A stretch of DNA of 64,000 bases from contig JAEXUD010000060.1 of assembly GCA_023453025.1 (NCBI GenBank), forward strand, positions 1 to 64,000, given 5' to 3'. Within the stretch, counting starts at the first letter, position 1, and the number at the start of each line of letters is the position of its first letter. Under the pieces are notes generated by a model that saw only the letters and a list, made by a program, of their open reading frames with translations, did no database searches and was not told the DNA's origin. The DNA is from Bacillota bacterium. GTDB taxonomy: Bacteria; Bacillota; Clostridia; Tissierellales; Sedimentibacteraceae. Shown here one piece after another: positions 41,616-49,425 of the stretch. A program made the position numbers and the translations under genes.

Positions 41616-43489
41616 AGGATATGAAAAACCCTGAAAAGAAACAACAAGAAATAAAGGGAGCAGCAATAAAAGGACCTAAGCAATTAAGACCTCAAGATCC
41701 GAAGAAAACACTCATAAGATTGTTCATCTACTTCAAATTCAATAAGATTCTGTTCTTTAGCGGAATATTCTTTATCGTACTGAGCTCAATTGCAGAAATT
41801 GGTATAAATGCAATGCTCAGCCCGGTAATAGATACACTGGTGGGAGATTTCAACAAAAGCAAATTTATAACCTATCTTGTCATAATGGGAGTAATGGTTT
41901 TGACAATAGCTGTTTCTCAATATATTGGAAACATGTTTATGGCAAGGCTGGCGCAGAAAACAGTCCATAAAATACGTGAAGAAATGTTTTCGCATATGGA
42001 AAAGCTTCCAATATCATATTTTGATAAACATTCCCACGGCGATTTGATGTCAACATTTACAAATGATGTGGATATGCTGAACCAGTCGCTGGAGCAAAGC
42101 GCATCACAGGTTTTGATGTCAGTTGTAACTGTTGTGGGAGCCTTTATAATGATGTTTATTTTAAGTCCTATAATGACATTGGTCGTTGCAGTAATGCTTT
42201 CATTAATGCTTGTGGTTGTGAAGAATATAGGGCAGAAATCATCTAAAAACTTTCGGAACCAGCAAGCAGCACTGGCAGGCATGAACGGATATATCGAAGA
42301 AATGATGTCCGGACAAAAGGTTGTAAAGGTATTTAATTACGAGGAAAGAGCAATCGAAAGCTTTAATGAAAGAAACGAGGAACTGAGAAAAGCAAGCACA
42401 CGGGCATCAACCTACGGTGTAATGCTGATGCCAATCATGGGTAATCTTTCATTTGTTAAATATGCGGTGATATCCATGTTTGGTGCGTACCTTGTAATGC
42501 ATAACAGATTCAGCATAGGCAATCTTGCATCCTTCTTACAATATACAAGAACAATATCAAGACCGATAACCCAGGTATCAAATCAGCTTAACACATTGTT
42601 TGCTGCATTAGCCGGAGCTGAAAGAATTTTCAAGGTGCTGGATGAAAAAATAGAAGTAGATAACGGTGATGTTACCTTGGTTGAAAAAAACGAGGGAAAT
42701 AATAATCTTTGCTGGAAGGTTTCTACAGATAGCGGAAAATTTGAATTTGTTCCGTTAAAAGGCGATATAACATTTAAAAATGTGGATTTCGGGTATGTGC
42801 CGGATAAGCAGGTTCTAAAGAATATAAACCTTTATGCCAAGCCGGGTCAGAAAATAGCATTTGTTGGTTCAACAGGTGCAGGAAAAACAACAATTACAAA
42901 TCTCGTTAACCGTTTCTATGAAATTAATGACGGAACCATACTTTATGATGGAATAGATATAAAAAGAATCAATAAATTTGACCTGCGCAGAACAATGAGT
43001 ATTGTTTTGCAGGATGTTCATTTGTTTGAAGGAACCGTTGCAGACAATATCAGATACGGAAGGCTCGATGCCACAGATGAGGAAGTTAAATCAGCTGCTA
43101 AGCTTGCCAATGCCCATTACTTTATAAAGCATCTGCCGGAGGGCTATAACACAATGCTGACTGCAGACGGACAAAACCTGTCACAGGGCGAAAGACAGCT
43201 GCTGTCAATTGCAAGAGCGGCAGTTGCCGACCCTGCTATACTAATATTGGATGAGGCAACCTCCTCGGTAGATACCAGGACAGAAAAGCTTATATCAGAA
43301 GGCATGGATAAGCTGATGAAAGGCAGAACCACATTTGTTATTGCCCACAGGTTGTCAACTGTTCGGGATTCCAACGCTATAATGGTTCTTGAGCAGGGTG
43401 AAATTATCGAAAGAGGAGACCATGACGATTTGATGAAGCAAAAAGGACGTTATTATGCGCTGAATACAGGAGTCCTGGAATTAGAATAA
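41612..43489 (+). CDS. ABC exporter half-transporter, catalytic-site subunit
   Basis: This 625-residue partner of the preceding gene has an extended N-terminus of about 45 residues, six membrane segments (about 48-330) and an ATPase domain (about 375-620). Walker A is VGSTGAGKTT, the signature NLSQGERQLLSIARAA and Walker B ILILDEATSSVD, with the catalytic Glu present. A 30-residue insertion precedes the ATPase domain (VEKNEGNNNLCWKVSTDSGK). Together the two halves form a BmrCD/TmrAB-like exporter with one active and one weak ATP site. The substrate is unknown; multidrug export is the usual guess. Confidence 0.93.
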   Translation: MKDMKNPEKKQQEIKGAAIKGPKQLRPQDPKKTLIRLFIYFKFNKILFFSGIFFIVLSSIAEIGINAMLSPVIDTLVGDFNKSKFITYLVIMGVMVLTIAVSQYIGNMFMARLAQKTVHKIREEMFSHMEKLPISYFDKHSHGDLMSTFTNDVDMLNQSLEQSASQVLMSVVTVVGAFIMMFILSPIMTLVVAVMLSLMLVVVKNIGQKSSKNFRNQQAALAGMNGYIEEMMSGQKVVKVFNYEERAIESFNERNEELRKASTRASTYGVMLMPIMGNLSFVKYAVISMFGAYLVMHNRFSIGNLASFLQYTRTISRPITQVSNQLNTLFAALAGAERIFKVLDEKIEVDNGDVTLVEKNEGNNNLCWKVSTDSGKFEFVPLKGDITFKNVDFGYVPDKQVLKNINLYAKPGQKIAFVGSTGAGKTTITNLVNRFYEINDGTILYDGIDIKRINKFDLRRTMSIVLQDVHLFEGTVADNIRYGRLDATDEEVKSAAKLANAHYFIKHLPEGYNTMLTADGQNLSQGERQLLSIARAAVADPAILILDEATSSVDTRTEKLISEGMDKLMKGRTTFVIAHRLSTVRDSNAIMVLEQGEIIERGDHDDLMKQKGRYYALNTGVLELE

Positions 43490-43504
43490 AAAGTATGACG
43501 TAAA

Positions 43505-43530
43505 ATAGTCCCTGTTATGGGGATTTTTTT
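43505..43530 (+). terminator. Terminator of the ABC exporter operon
   Basis: GTCCC-TGTTAT-GGGGA followed by TTTTTTT, 15 bp after the stop codon. Confidence 0.75.
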
Positions 43531-43636
43531 ACTTATATATAAAATTATTAATTTTAGTCATATATACATCTGAATAAATATATATTATTTATAAGGAATA
43601 TATTTATTTTTCAATAAGTGATAATTAGGAGGTAAT

Positions 43637-44107
43637 ATGAGAAGGTTTAAAAGCAAGTTTGGTTCCAGGCTGTCCAACACACTGTCAACAAAATTTTCAA
43701 AACCTATAAACGTAAACAGAGAAGAATTAAAAAACAATGTTTTAACTATAGGATTATTTGTTTTCATAATAATAACAACATTCTGGCTGATAGACATAGT
43801 CTTTGGTCTGCTAAGCGATTCAATGAATTTTGCGGAAATTAAAAATGTACTTCTTTTGATAAGAGACTATGTGCTGTGGTTTGTATTGGCATTGCTTTAC
43901 ATACTTGTTGCAAAGAAAAAACATTTCAACAATGAATCAATAATAGCACTTACTGCACTTGGCTCAATTTTTACAGCTATAAAATTGTACATGGCCGATT
44001 TAGGAGCAACATGGATTTTTGCAGTTGAATGGATAATAATAACAATGGCAATTTACAATATTGTAAGGATCGTATTCTCACATTTACAAAGACCGCAGAC
44101 AGAATAA
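43637..44107 (+). CDS. Small membrane protein, unknown
   Basis: This 156-residue protein starts at an ATG after TTAGGAGGTAAT. A basic N-terminus (RRFKSKFGSRLSNTL) is followed by about four membrane segments at 36-58, 75-92, 100-118 and 122-145. I do not recognise the family. It has its own terminator and is not part of the exporter operon. Confidence 0.75.
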   Translation: MRRFKSKFGSRLSNTLSTKFSKPINVNREELKNNVLTIGLFVFIIITTFWLIDIVFGLLSDSMNFAEIKNVLLLIRDYVLWFVLALLYILVAKKKHFNNESIIALTALGSIFTAIKLYMADLGATWIFAVEWIIITMAIYNIVRIVFSHLQRPQTE

Positions 44108-44129
44108 TGTAATTATATTCACTAATCAG

Positions 44130-44158
44130 CACCTTCAAATTCGGAGGTGTTTTTTTTA
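44130..44158 (+). terminator. Rho-independent terminator
   Basis: CACCTTC and GGAGGTG pair (one wobble) around a 6-base loop, followed by TTTTTTTT. Confidence 0.85.
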
Positions 44159-44279
44159 TAATTTGCATTTAGTTTTTTAATTAGTTACAATATAGCTAGA
44201 TATGGTTTAATTAATATTTAATATTGGAATCAAAATTATTTATAATAAAAATAACTATGAAAATTACAAGGAGAACAGT

Positions 44280-45344
44280 ATGAACAAGTACGATGAACGA
44301 GATATTATGTTTGCAAGAATGAACTACAGTGAAGGCAGTGAAAATTACAAGGATTATTACGACAGAAATCCTGATCTGAAGGAAACAGATGATGTATTAA
44401 GAAGTCTTCCGGAAATGGGTGCTGAAGGCTCTGCCATGTATAATAATATCAATTCTCCAATTGTAGATTCTACATTTAAATATTTGAGCGACATAAGAAA
44501 ATTCAGTGAAGGGCATGTTGCTGCTAATAAAATTGAAGTTGAACCTGCCGCTATGTCTGAAAAAATCAAGGGACTGGCAAGACTGTACAATGCTAAGCTG
44601 GTGGGAATAACAGAGATGCATGATTATCACTATTATTCCCACAGAGGCAGGCATGAGGAAAATTACGGTGAGGAAGTAAGTAACAAACATAAATATGGAA
44701 TTGTGTTTGCCGTTCCAATGGATAAAGAAATGATTATGAGAGCACCTAAGCTTTCGGAAGCAATCGGAGTTGTAAAGGGATATGTGGAAGCAGCTACCAT
44801 CGGCATGATTTTATCTTATTACATCAGGGAGCTGGGCTATGATGCCAGAAATCACATGGACGGCAACTACCTGGTGGTTGCGCCGTTGGCAGCCATGGAT
44901 GCCGGTTTAGGTGAATTTGGCAGAAATGGACTTGTTATAACCAAGGAATACGGGACCTGCATAAGAATTGGAGTTGTTACTACAGACATGCCGCTTATAG
45001 CAGATGAAAGACAGGATTTCGGAGTCAAAGAATTCTGCACTGACTGCGGCAGATGCGCAAGGACATGTCCCGGCAAAGCCATACCAAAGACTGATATGGA
45101 AGAAAAAGACGGTGTTTCAAGATGGAAAATAAATGCTGAAGAATGCTACAGAAGATGGAGATGCTTGGGAACAGACTGTGCCATATGCATTGCAAACTGT
45201 CCGTTTACCTATGGCATACCAGAGAACTTAATATCAAGCATTAAATCATCCAAGGAAACAAGGGAGAGCATATTGAAGGAATTTGAAGAAAAGTACGGTA
45301 TCAGACCTATTATCAGAGAGGATGCCGACTGGCTCAAATCGTAG
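44280..45344 (+). CDS. Cytosolic reductive-dehalogenase-like iron-sulfur protein
   Basis: This 354-residue protein resembles the catalytic part of reductive dehalogenases (RdhA). The stretch APLAAMDAGLGEFGRNGLVI then TKEYGTCIRIGVVTTDMPLI (about 201-240) is the cobamide-binding region. Two 4Fe-4S sites follow: Cys253, 256, 259, 263 (CTDCGRCARTCP), and Cys289 with 300, 303, 307 (TDCAICIANCPF). It has no Tat signal peptide, and no RdhB membrane anchor gene is adjacent. It should therefore be soluble and not part of a respiratory chain. QueG (epoxyqueuosine reductase) is a related fold but fits less well. The substrate is unknown. Confidence 0.8.
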   Translation: MNKYDERDIMFARMNYSEGSENYKDYYDRNPDLKETDDVLRSLPEMGAEGSAMYNNINSPIVDSTFKYLSDIRKFSEGHVAANKIEVEPAAMSEKIKGLARLYNAKLVGITEMHDYHYYSHRGRHEENYGEEVSNKHKYGIVFAVPMDKEMIMRAPKLSEAIGVVKGYVEAATIGMILSYYIRELGYDARNHMDGNYLVVAPLAAMDAGLGEFGRNGLVITKEYGTCIRIGVVTTDMPLIADERQDFGVKEFCTDCGRCARTCPGKAIPKTDMEEKDGVSRWKINAEECYRRWRCLGTDCAICIANCPFTYGIPENLISSIKSSKETRESILKEFEEKYGIRPIIREDADWLKS

Positions 45345-45362
45345 TACTGGAATTATATTCCG

Positions 45363-45415
45363 TTGACAAAGAGGATATAATATTCTATACTACATTTAGA
45401 TATTTATCTAAATGT
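45363..45415 (+). promoter_or_regulatory. sdpRI promoter with palindromic operator
   Basis: TTGACA (45363-45368) and TATACT (45386-45391) are 17 bp apart. Directly after the -10 lies a 24-bp palindrome (45392-45415), with arms ACATTTAGATA and TATCTAAATGT around a TT centre. This is the expected site for autorepression by the ArsR-type protein encoded next. Confidence 0.8.
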
Positions 45416-45442
45416 CTAAATGAGCAGGGCGGTGATAAACAA

Positions 45443-45709
45443 ATGGGATTTCAGGATAGCTTTAAGGCCTTGTCTGACCCTACAAGGCGTCAGATAATAG
45501 AATTGCTAAGGAACAAGAATATGACGGCCGGTGATATAGTTGACCAATTTCAAATGACCGGAGCATCTATTTCACATCATCTATCCATATTGAAAAATGC
45601 AGGATTAGTTACAGACGACAAGCAAGGTAAATATATTTATTATGAACTGAATTTATCGGTGGTTGAGGAAATTTTAGCTTGGCTTGCTTCACTGAAGGAG
45701 GGAAATTAA
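45443..45709 (+). CDS. sdpR: ArsR-type regulator, SdpR-like
   Basis: This 88-residue winged-helix repressor contains FKALSDPTRRQIIELLRNKN and the recognition helix in DQFQMTGASISHHLSILKNA. It has no metal-binding Cys pair and is similar to SdpR. In Bacillus subtilis SdpR represses its own operon with the immunity protein SdpI, and SdpI holds SdpR at the membrane when toxin is present. Here the next gene, immediately adjacent (45710), is an SdpI homologue, so the same circuit is likely. A strong operator overlaps the promoter. Confidence 0.9.
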   Translation: MGFQDSFKALSDPTRRQIIELLRNKNMTAGDIVDQFQMTGASISHHLSILKNAGLVTDDKQGKYIYYELNLSVVEEILAWLASLKEGN

Positions 45710-46363
45710 ATGAAAATATTTAAGCAGGAAAATATTAAATTATGGATTTTGTTTGCGGTGACAATTATAATAGGGTTGGTTTCGTACAGATATCTTCCTG
45801 AGCAAATACCAATGCATTTTGATATTGCAGGAAATGTAGACAGGTATGGGGGAAGGATTCAGATTTTCCTTTCACCTTTAATAATATTATTTATGATTAT
45901 TGTGGCAGAGGTTGCAAGGAATATTGACCCAAAGAAAAGCTCTTATAATAAATTCAATAAACAGTATTATTTGATTTTCTTTATAGTATCACTTTTAATG
46001 CTGGGCATACAATTATACACCTTGGCATTTAGCTTCAATATGAATGTTGTAAATATAAGTTTATTAATGCCTTTTGCTGTCGGGCTGCTATTTACAATAA
46101 TAGGAAATGCAATGCCAAAATTCAAGCAAAATTTTTATGCGGGAATACGTACCAGCTGGACCTTGTCAGATGAAGAGGTGTGGGTTAAAACTCACAGATT
46201 TGGCGGCAAAATATGGTTTGTAGGCGGTATACTGATGATGGTATCATCAATTCTGCCTGATACTATTAAGATGATTGTTTTTTTCGGAATAGTCATTCTT
46301 TTATCTCTTGTTCCGATACTTTACTCTTATGTTATATATAAAAAGAAAAATAATCAATTATAA
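45710..46363 (+). CDS. sdpI: SdpI-family membrane protein
   Basis: This 217-residue protein has about six membrane segments. It carries the DUF1648 N-terminal block (RYLPEQIPMHFDIAGNVDRY) and the SdpI C-terminal block (NFYAGIRTSWTLSDEEVWVK, THRFGGKIWFVGG). SdpI gives immunity to the SdpC toxin in Bacillus and acts as a receptor that sequesters SdpR. No SdpC-like toxin gene is present in the window, so it may guard against toxins of neighbours or sense envelope stress. Its start codon directly follows the sdpR stop. Confidence 0.9.
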   Translation: MKIFKQENIKLWILFAVTIIIGLVSYRYLPEQIPMHFDIAGNVDRYGGRIQIFLSPLIILFMIIVAEVARNIDPKKSSYNKFNKQYYLIFFIVSLLMLGIQLYTLAFSFNMNVVNISLLMPFAVGLLFTIIGNAMPKFKQNFYAGIRTSWTLSDEEVWVKTHRFGGKIWFVGGILMMVSSILPDTIKMIVFFGIVILLSLVPILYSYVIYKKKNNQL

Positions 46364-46377
46364 AGACTTCATATGAA

Positions 46378-46414
46378 GCCCCCATGTCCATCTAAAGGTG
46401 AACATGGGAGCTTT
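46378..46414 (+). terminator. Terminator after sdpI
   Basis: CCCATGT (46381-46387) pairs with ACATGGG (46402-46408). The tail CTTTAT is only moderately T-rich. Confidence 0.65.
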
Positions 46415-46495
46415 ATCTAGCATTGAATATACGTACGGAAAATGTTATCTTGTTCGAGCAGTAAATGCATAAAAAATAATTTTTGAAAATTTTTA

Positions 46496-46524
46496 TTGAC
46501 AAATCTTTTTTGGGATGTTATACT
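46496..46524 (+). promoter_or_regulatory. Promoter of the leucine T-box operon
   Basis: TTGACA (46496-46501) and TATACT (46519-46524) with an exact 17-bp spacer. Confidence 0.85.
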
Positions 46525-46850
46525 CCTAAAAATACACAAATTAATGAGCAACATAAACGCTGTGATAAGGAGTATTAAGCATTTTCAGCGATTTCAGAGA
46601 GTTGTTGGCAGGTGAGAAACAACATACGATGAAATGCCGAACTAGCCTTGGAGCGGACCTTCCGAAAAATTACAGTAGGGTGGTACGAAGGAGCCAATCG
46701 TTAAAAATGGCAGGATATCGATTAGAAATAATCCGTATCTGTAGAGGGCATTTCGTATGAAATGAATAAGAGTGGTACCGCGAAAGATTTATATCTTCCG
46801 TCTCTTAGGGATTAGTTTACCCTGAGAGAGGAAGATTTTTTTTATAGGTG
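46525..46850 (+). ncRNA. T-box leader, leucine (CUA) specifier
   Basis: Stem I opens with GATAAGGAGTATTAAGCA and closes with GAAATGC. The loop-E motif GAA (46639-46641) is followed by the specifier CTA (46642-46644), a leucine codon. The antiterminator box GAGTGGTACCGCG lies near 46770-46782. A terminator stem (ATCTTCCGTCTCTTAGGG pairing with CCCTGAGAGAGGAAGAT) with a long T run lies at 46793-46843. The same layout at the valS T-box gives GAA-GTA, which supports the reading of the codon position. Low charged tRNA-Leu should turn on the two genes downstream. Confidence 0.92.
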
Positions 46851-46928
46851 GAAGCCTGAAAACAGCCTTTCTCATGGACAGCTAGAAGTAAGTGTGTTAA
46901 AAAATTCAAATCATGAGAGGTATGAAAA

Positions 46929-48131
46929 ATGGAGAATCAAAAAAGACAGGCAACAAAGACTATCAGCTTTGCCGGCACATTTGCTGTTGCAAGTGTGCTG
47001 TTCAGTTCACATGCAGGCGGCGGCTTCGCAACAGGTAATCAGGCAACACAGTATTATGTTCAGTATGGACGGATTGCACCATTTATGGCAATTTTAGCAA
47101 TGGCACTATTAACCTTGACCATTCGTGAATGCATAATTATGTATAACTCAAGAGGATTATCAAGCTACAAGGAACTGTTTCAAACACTGTATCATCCATT
47201 TGACAAAATGTCGGTATTGTTTGATATTTATTTTTACATCATGGTTTTGTGCGCAGTGGGGGCTGTTGTTGCAGGAGCGGCATCCTTGTTAAATAAAACA
47301 TATGGTATACCATACGTATATTCAGTTTTATCAGTTGGAGCGATATTGCTTACGCTGACAATTTTTGGCGCCGCTATGGTTGCTCGTGCATCAACAGTTA
47401 TGTCCATCGGAATTTTATCTACATGTGCAATAATATTTATCTTGGGAATAAATGCAAAAATGCCGGAAATAGCAAGCATATATGCAGTAAAGGCAGGCAA
47501 TGCAAACATCGGCAATGGAATTTTAAAAGCCTTTACCTACGCAGGCTTTCAGTCGGTAGTAATTCCTACAATGATATCTTGCGGCAAATCATTAAAGAGT
47601 ACAAAAGAAATTTCTCGTTCAATGATGATTGCATTTGTTATAAATTCAATAGCTTTGGTTTTATCGGTTGTAATGCTGCTGGGATGGTATGCGGAGTTTA
47701 CACAGGCAGGTGAAGCTACATTGCCATCATTATTCATTTCAAAACAGCTGGGAAAATCATATGTATTCTGGGCATACAACATTTGCTTGTTCCTGTGTTT
47801 TATTTCAACTGGTGTTACAACTATATTCGGCTTTGTTGAGAAGTTTGAAAAAACTAAAATTTTGTCCGGAATCAATAAGGTTATTTATAGAAGAGTTATT
47901 GTATCATTCTTCATCATGTTTTTATCAATGGGAATATCAATGGTTGGATTGGACAGGATTATAAAATATGGCTATGGATACATGGGATATCTGGGAATAG
48001 CCATTATCATAGTACCGTTCCTGACCATCGGGGCTTACAAAAATCGAAAATTTATTAAAGACAAAGGCAATTCAGAAAATGAAATCAAAAAGAATGCTAA
48101 TATAACAGTAGTTGAAGGTGCTGACTGCTAA
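46929..48131 (+). CDS. YkvI-family transporter, probably for leucine or a precursor
   Basis: This 400-residue membrane protein has about 10-11 segments and the YkvI family pattern at the start (FAVASVLFSSHAGGGFATGN). The glycine-rich break in the first helix is like that of APC/LeuT-fold transporters. The leucine T-box upstream is strong evidence that its cargo relates to leucine supply. The ATG follows AGAGGTATGAAAA. A dehydrogenase gene lies 35 bp downstream in the same transcript. The direction and exact cargo are inferred. Confidence 0.85.
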   Translation: MENQKRQATKTISFAGTFAVASVLFSSHAGGGFATGNQATQYYVQYGRIAPFMAILAMALLTLTIRECIIMYNSRGLSSYKELFQTLYHPFDKMSVLFDIYFYIMVLCAVGAVVAGAASLLNKTYGIPYVYSVLSVGAILLTLTIFGAAMVARASTVMSIGILSTCAIIFILGINAKMPEIASIYAVKAGNANIGNGILKAFTYAGFQSVVIPTMISCGKSLKSTKEISRSMMIAFVINSIALVLSVVMLLGWYAEFTQAGEATLPSLFISKQLGKSYVFWAYNICLFLCFISTGVTTIFGFVEKFEKTKILSGINKVIYRRVIVSFFIMFLSMGISMVGLDRIIKYGYGYMGYLGIAIIIVPFLTIGAYKNRKFIKDKGNSENEIKKNANITVVEGADC

Positions 48132-48166
48132 AGCAGATTTAAGTGATATTGGAGGACAATTAAATT

Positions 48167-49258
48167 ATGAAGACACAATTATTTCCGGGTTACTCAATAG
48201 GACCTGATGCATACAAGGAATTAGTAAATATATGTATGCCATATGGAACAAAGGCGGTGGTAATAGGCGGTGAAAAAGCTATAAAAGCAGCCAAAAATAA
48301 AATAAAAGAAGCGGTTAAGGGAAGCGGCCTTGAGATAACAGGGTTTTTCCATTTCGGCGGAGAGGCATCCGTTGAAAATATTGAAAAATTGAAAGAAATT
48401 CCCGAGATACGGGAAGCTCATATGATTTTTGCCGTAGGCGGCGGAAAAGCGATAGATACTGGAAAGGTTCTGGCACAAAGAACTGACAGGGTATTTTTCA
48501 CATTTCCCACAATAGCCTCCACATGTGCTGCCTGCACCGGTCTCGGCATCCTGTATCATCCGGACGGGTCATTAAGAGAATACTCGTTTTCAGATATACC
48601 TGCTGTCCATATATTCATTGACAGTGAAATTATTGCCGAGGCACCGGATAAATATCTCTGGGCAGGGATAGGAGACTCCATGGCAAAGTATTTTGAAAGC
48701 TCTGTATCAAGCCGGGGAGACGAGCTGAGTCATTCAGAATCCATGGGAGTATATATCGGAAATATGTGCAGCGGACCGTTTATAAAATACGGGATGAAGG
48801 CTCTGGAGGATTGCAAAAATAACACCGTATCGTATGAATTGGAAGAAATATTATTGGGTGTGATTATTTCAACAGGATTAGTGTCCAATCTGGTAAGCAT
48901 TGATATAACAACAGGTCTTGCTCATGCAATATATAACGGCTTCACAGTGATACCGCAAATAGAAAAGAATCATCATCTGCATGGCGAAATAGTGTCCTTC
49001 GGTATTTTAATACTGCTTATTGTTGACGGGCAAAAAGATGAGTTTGAAAGAATTTTCAAATTCAATAAAAGCCTTGGGCTGCCGACCAAGCTTTCGGATC
49101 TGCACTGCTCAATGGATGATGTTGACACAGTTATTGAAAAAGCACTTAAAGGGATAGACGTGAGACATTATCCCTATGAAGTAACGCCGTCCATGATAAA
49201 GGATGCATTTGCATTTTTGGAATCATACAACAAGAATACAATGAAACAGTCTTGTTGA
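48167..49258 (+). CDS. Iron-containing alcohol/hydroxyacid dehydrogenase (HcxA/GldA-like)
   Basis: This 363-residue protein of the glycerol-dehydrogenase-like group has the NAD-binding stretch IFAVGGGKAIDTGKVLAQ (about 87-104). FFTFPTIASTCAACTGLGIL follows. Metal ligands are an Asp in GIGDSMAKYFES and His residues in TGLAHAIYNGF and KNHHLHGEIVSFG. The closest style is HcxA (YbdH), which reduces 2-oxo acids. Co-transcription with a YkvI-type transporter under a leucine T-box suggests interconversion of 2-hydroxyisocaproate and 2-oxoisocaproate. This is an inference from context. The ATG follows GGAGGACAATTAAATT. Confidence 0.85.
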   Translation: MKTQLFPGYSIGPDAYKELVNICMPYGTKAVVIGGEKAIKAAKNKIKEAVKGSGLEITGFFHFGGEASVENIEKLKEIPEIREAHMIFAVGGGKAIDTGKVLAQRTDRVFFTFPTIASTCAACTGLGILYHPDGSLREYSFSDIPAVHIFIDSEIIAEAPDKYLWAGIGDSMAKYFESSVSSRGDELSHSESMGVYIGNMCSGPFIKYGMKALEDCKNNTVSYELEEILLGVIISTGLVSNLVSIDITTGLAHAIYNGFTVIPQIEKNHHLHGEIVSFGILILLIVDGQKDEFERIFKFNKSLGLPTKLSDLHCSMDDVDTVIEKALKGIDVRHYPYEVTPSMIKDAFAFLESYNKNTMKQSC

Positions 49259-49292
49259 TAACAAGGGGCTGCTGCATTAGTAATTATCGATT

Positions 49293-49370
49293 TGTCATTC
49301 TGAGGGCGCTAGCCCGAAGAATCTCATATTTTGAACAAGAGGAGATCCTTCGCTATTGCTCAGGATGACA
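49293..49370. repeat. Palindromic interspersed element
   Basis: The ends TGTCATTCTGAG and CTCAGGATGACA are near-perfect inverted copies, with further pairing inside (CCGAAGAATCTC with GAGATCCTTCG). This is the form of a widely spread intergenic palindrome seen in many bacterial genomes. It lies between a gene end and a terminator. Confidence 0.75.
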
Positions 49371-49397
49371 GAAATAGGGTTTATCAATAGCCTGACA

Positions 49398-49424
49398 AGT
49401 CCTTGAATACGATTCAAGGACTTA
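49398..49424. terminator. Terminator between convergent operons
   Basis: AAGTCCTTGAAT and ATTCAAGGACTT form a perfect 12-bp stem with a 3-base loop, between the dehydrogenase gene and nqrF. T-tails are weak on both sides. Confidence 0.72.
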
Positions 49425-49425
49425 T

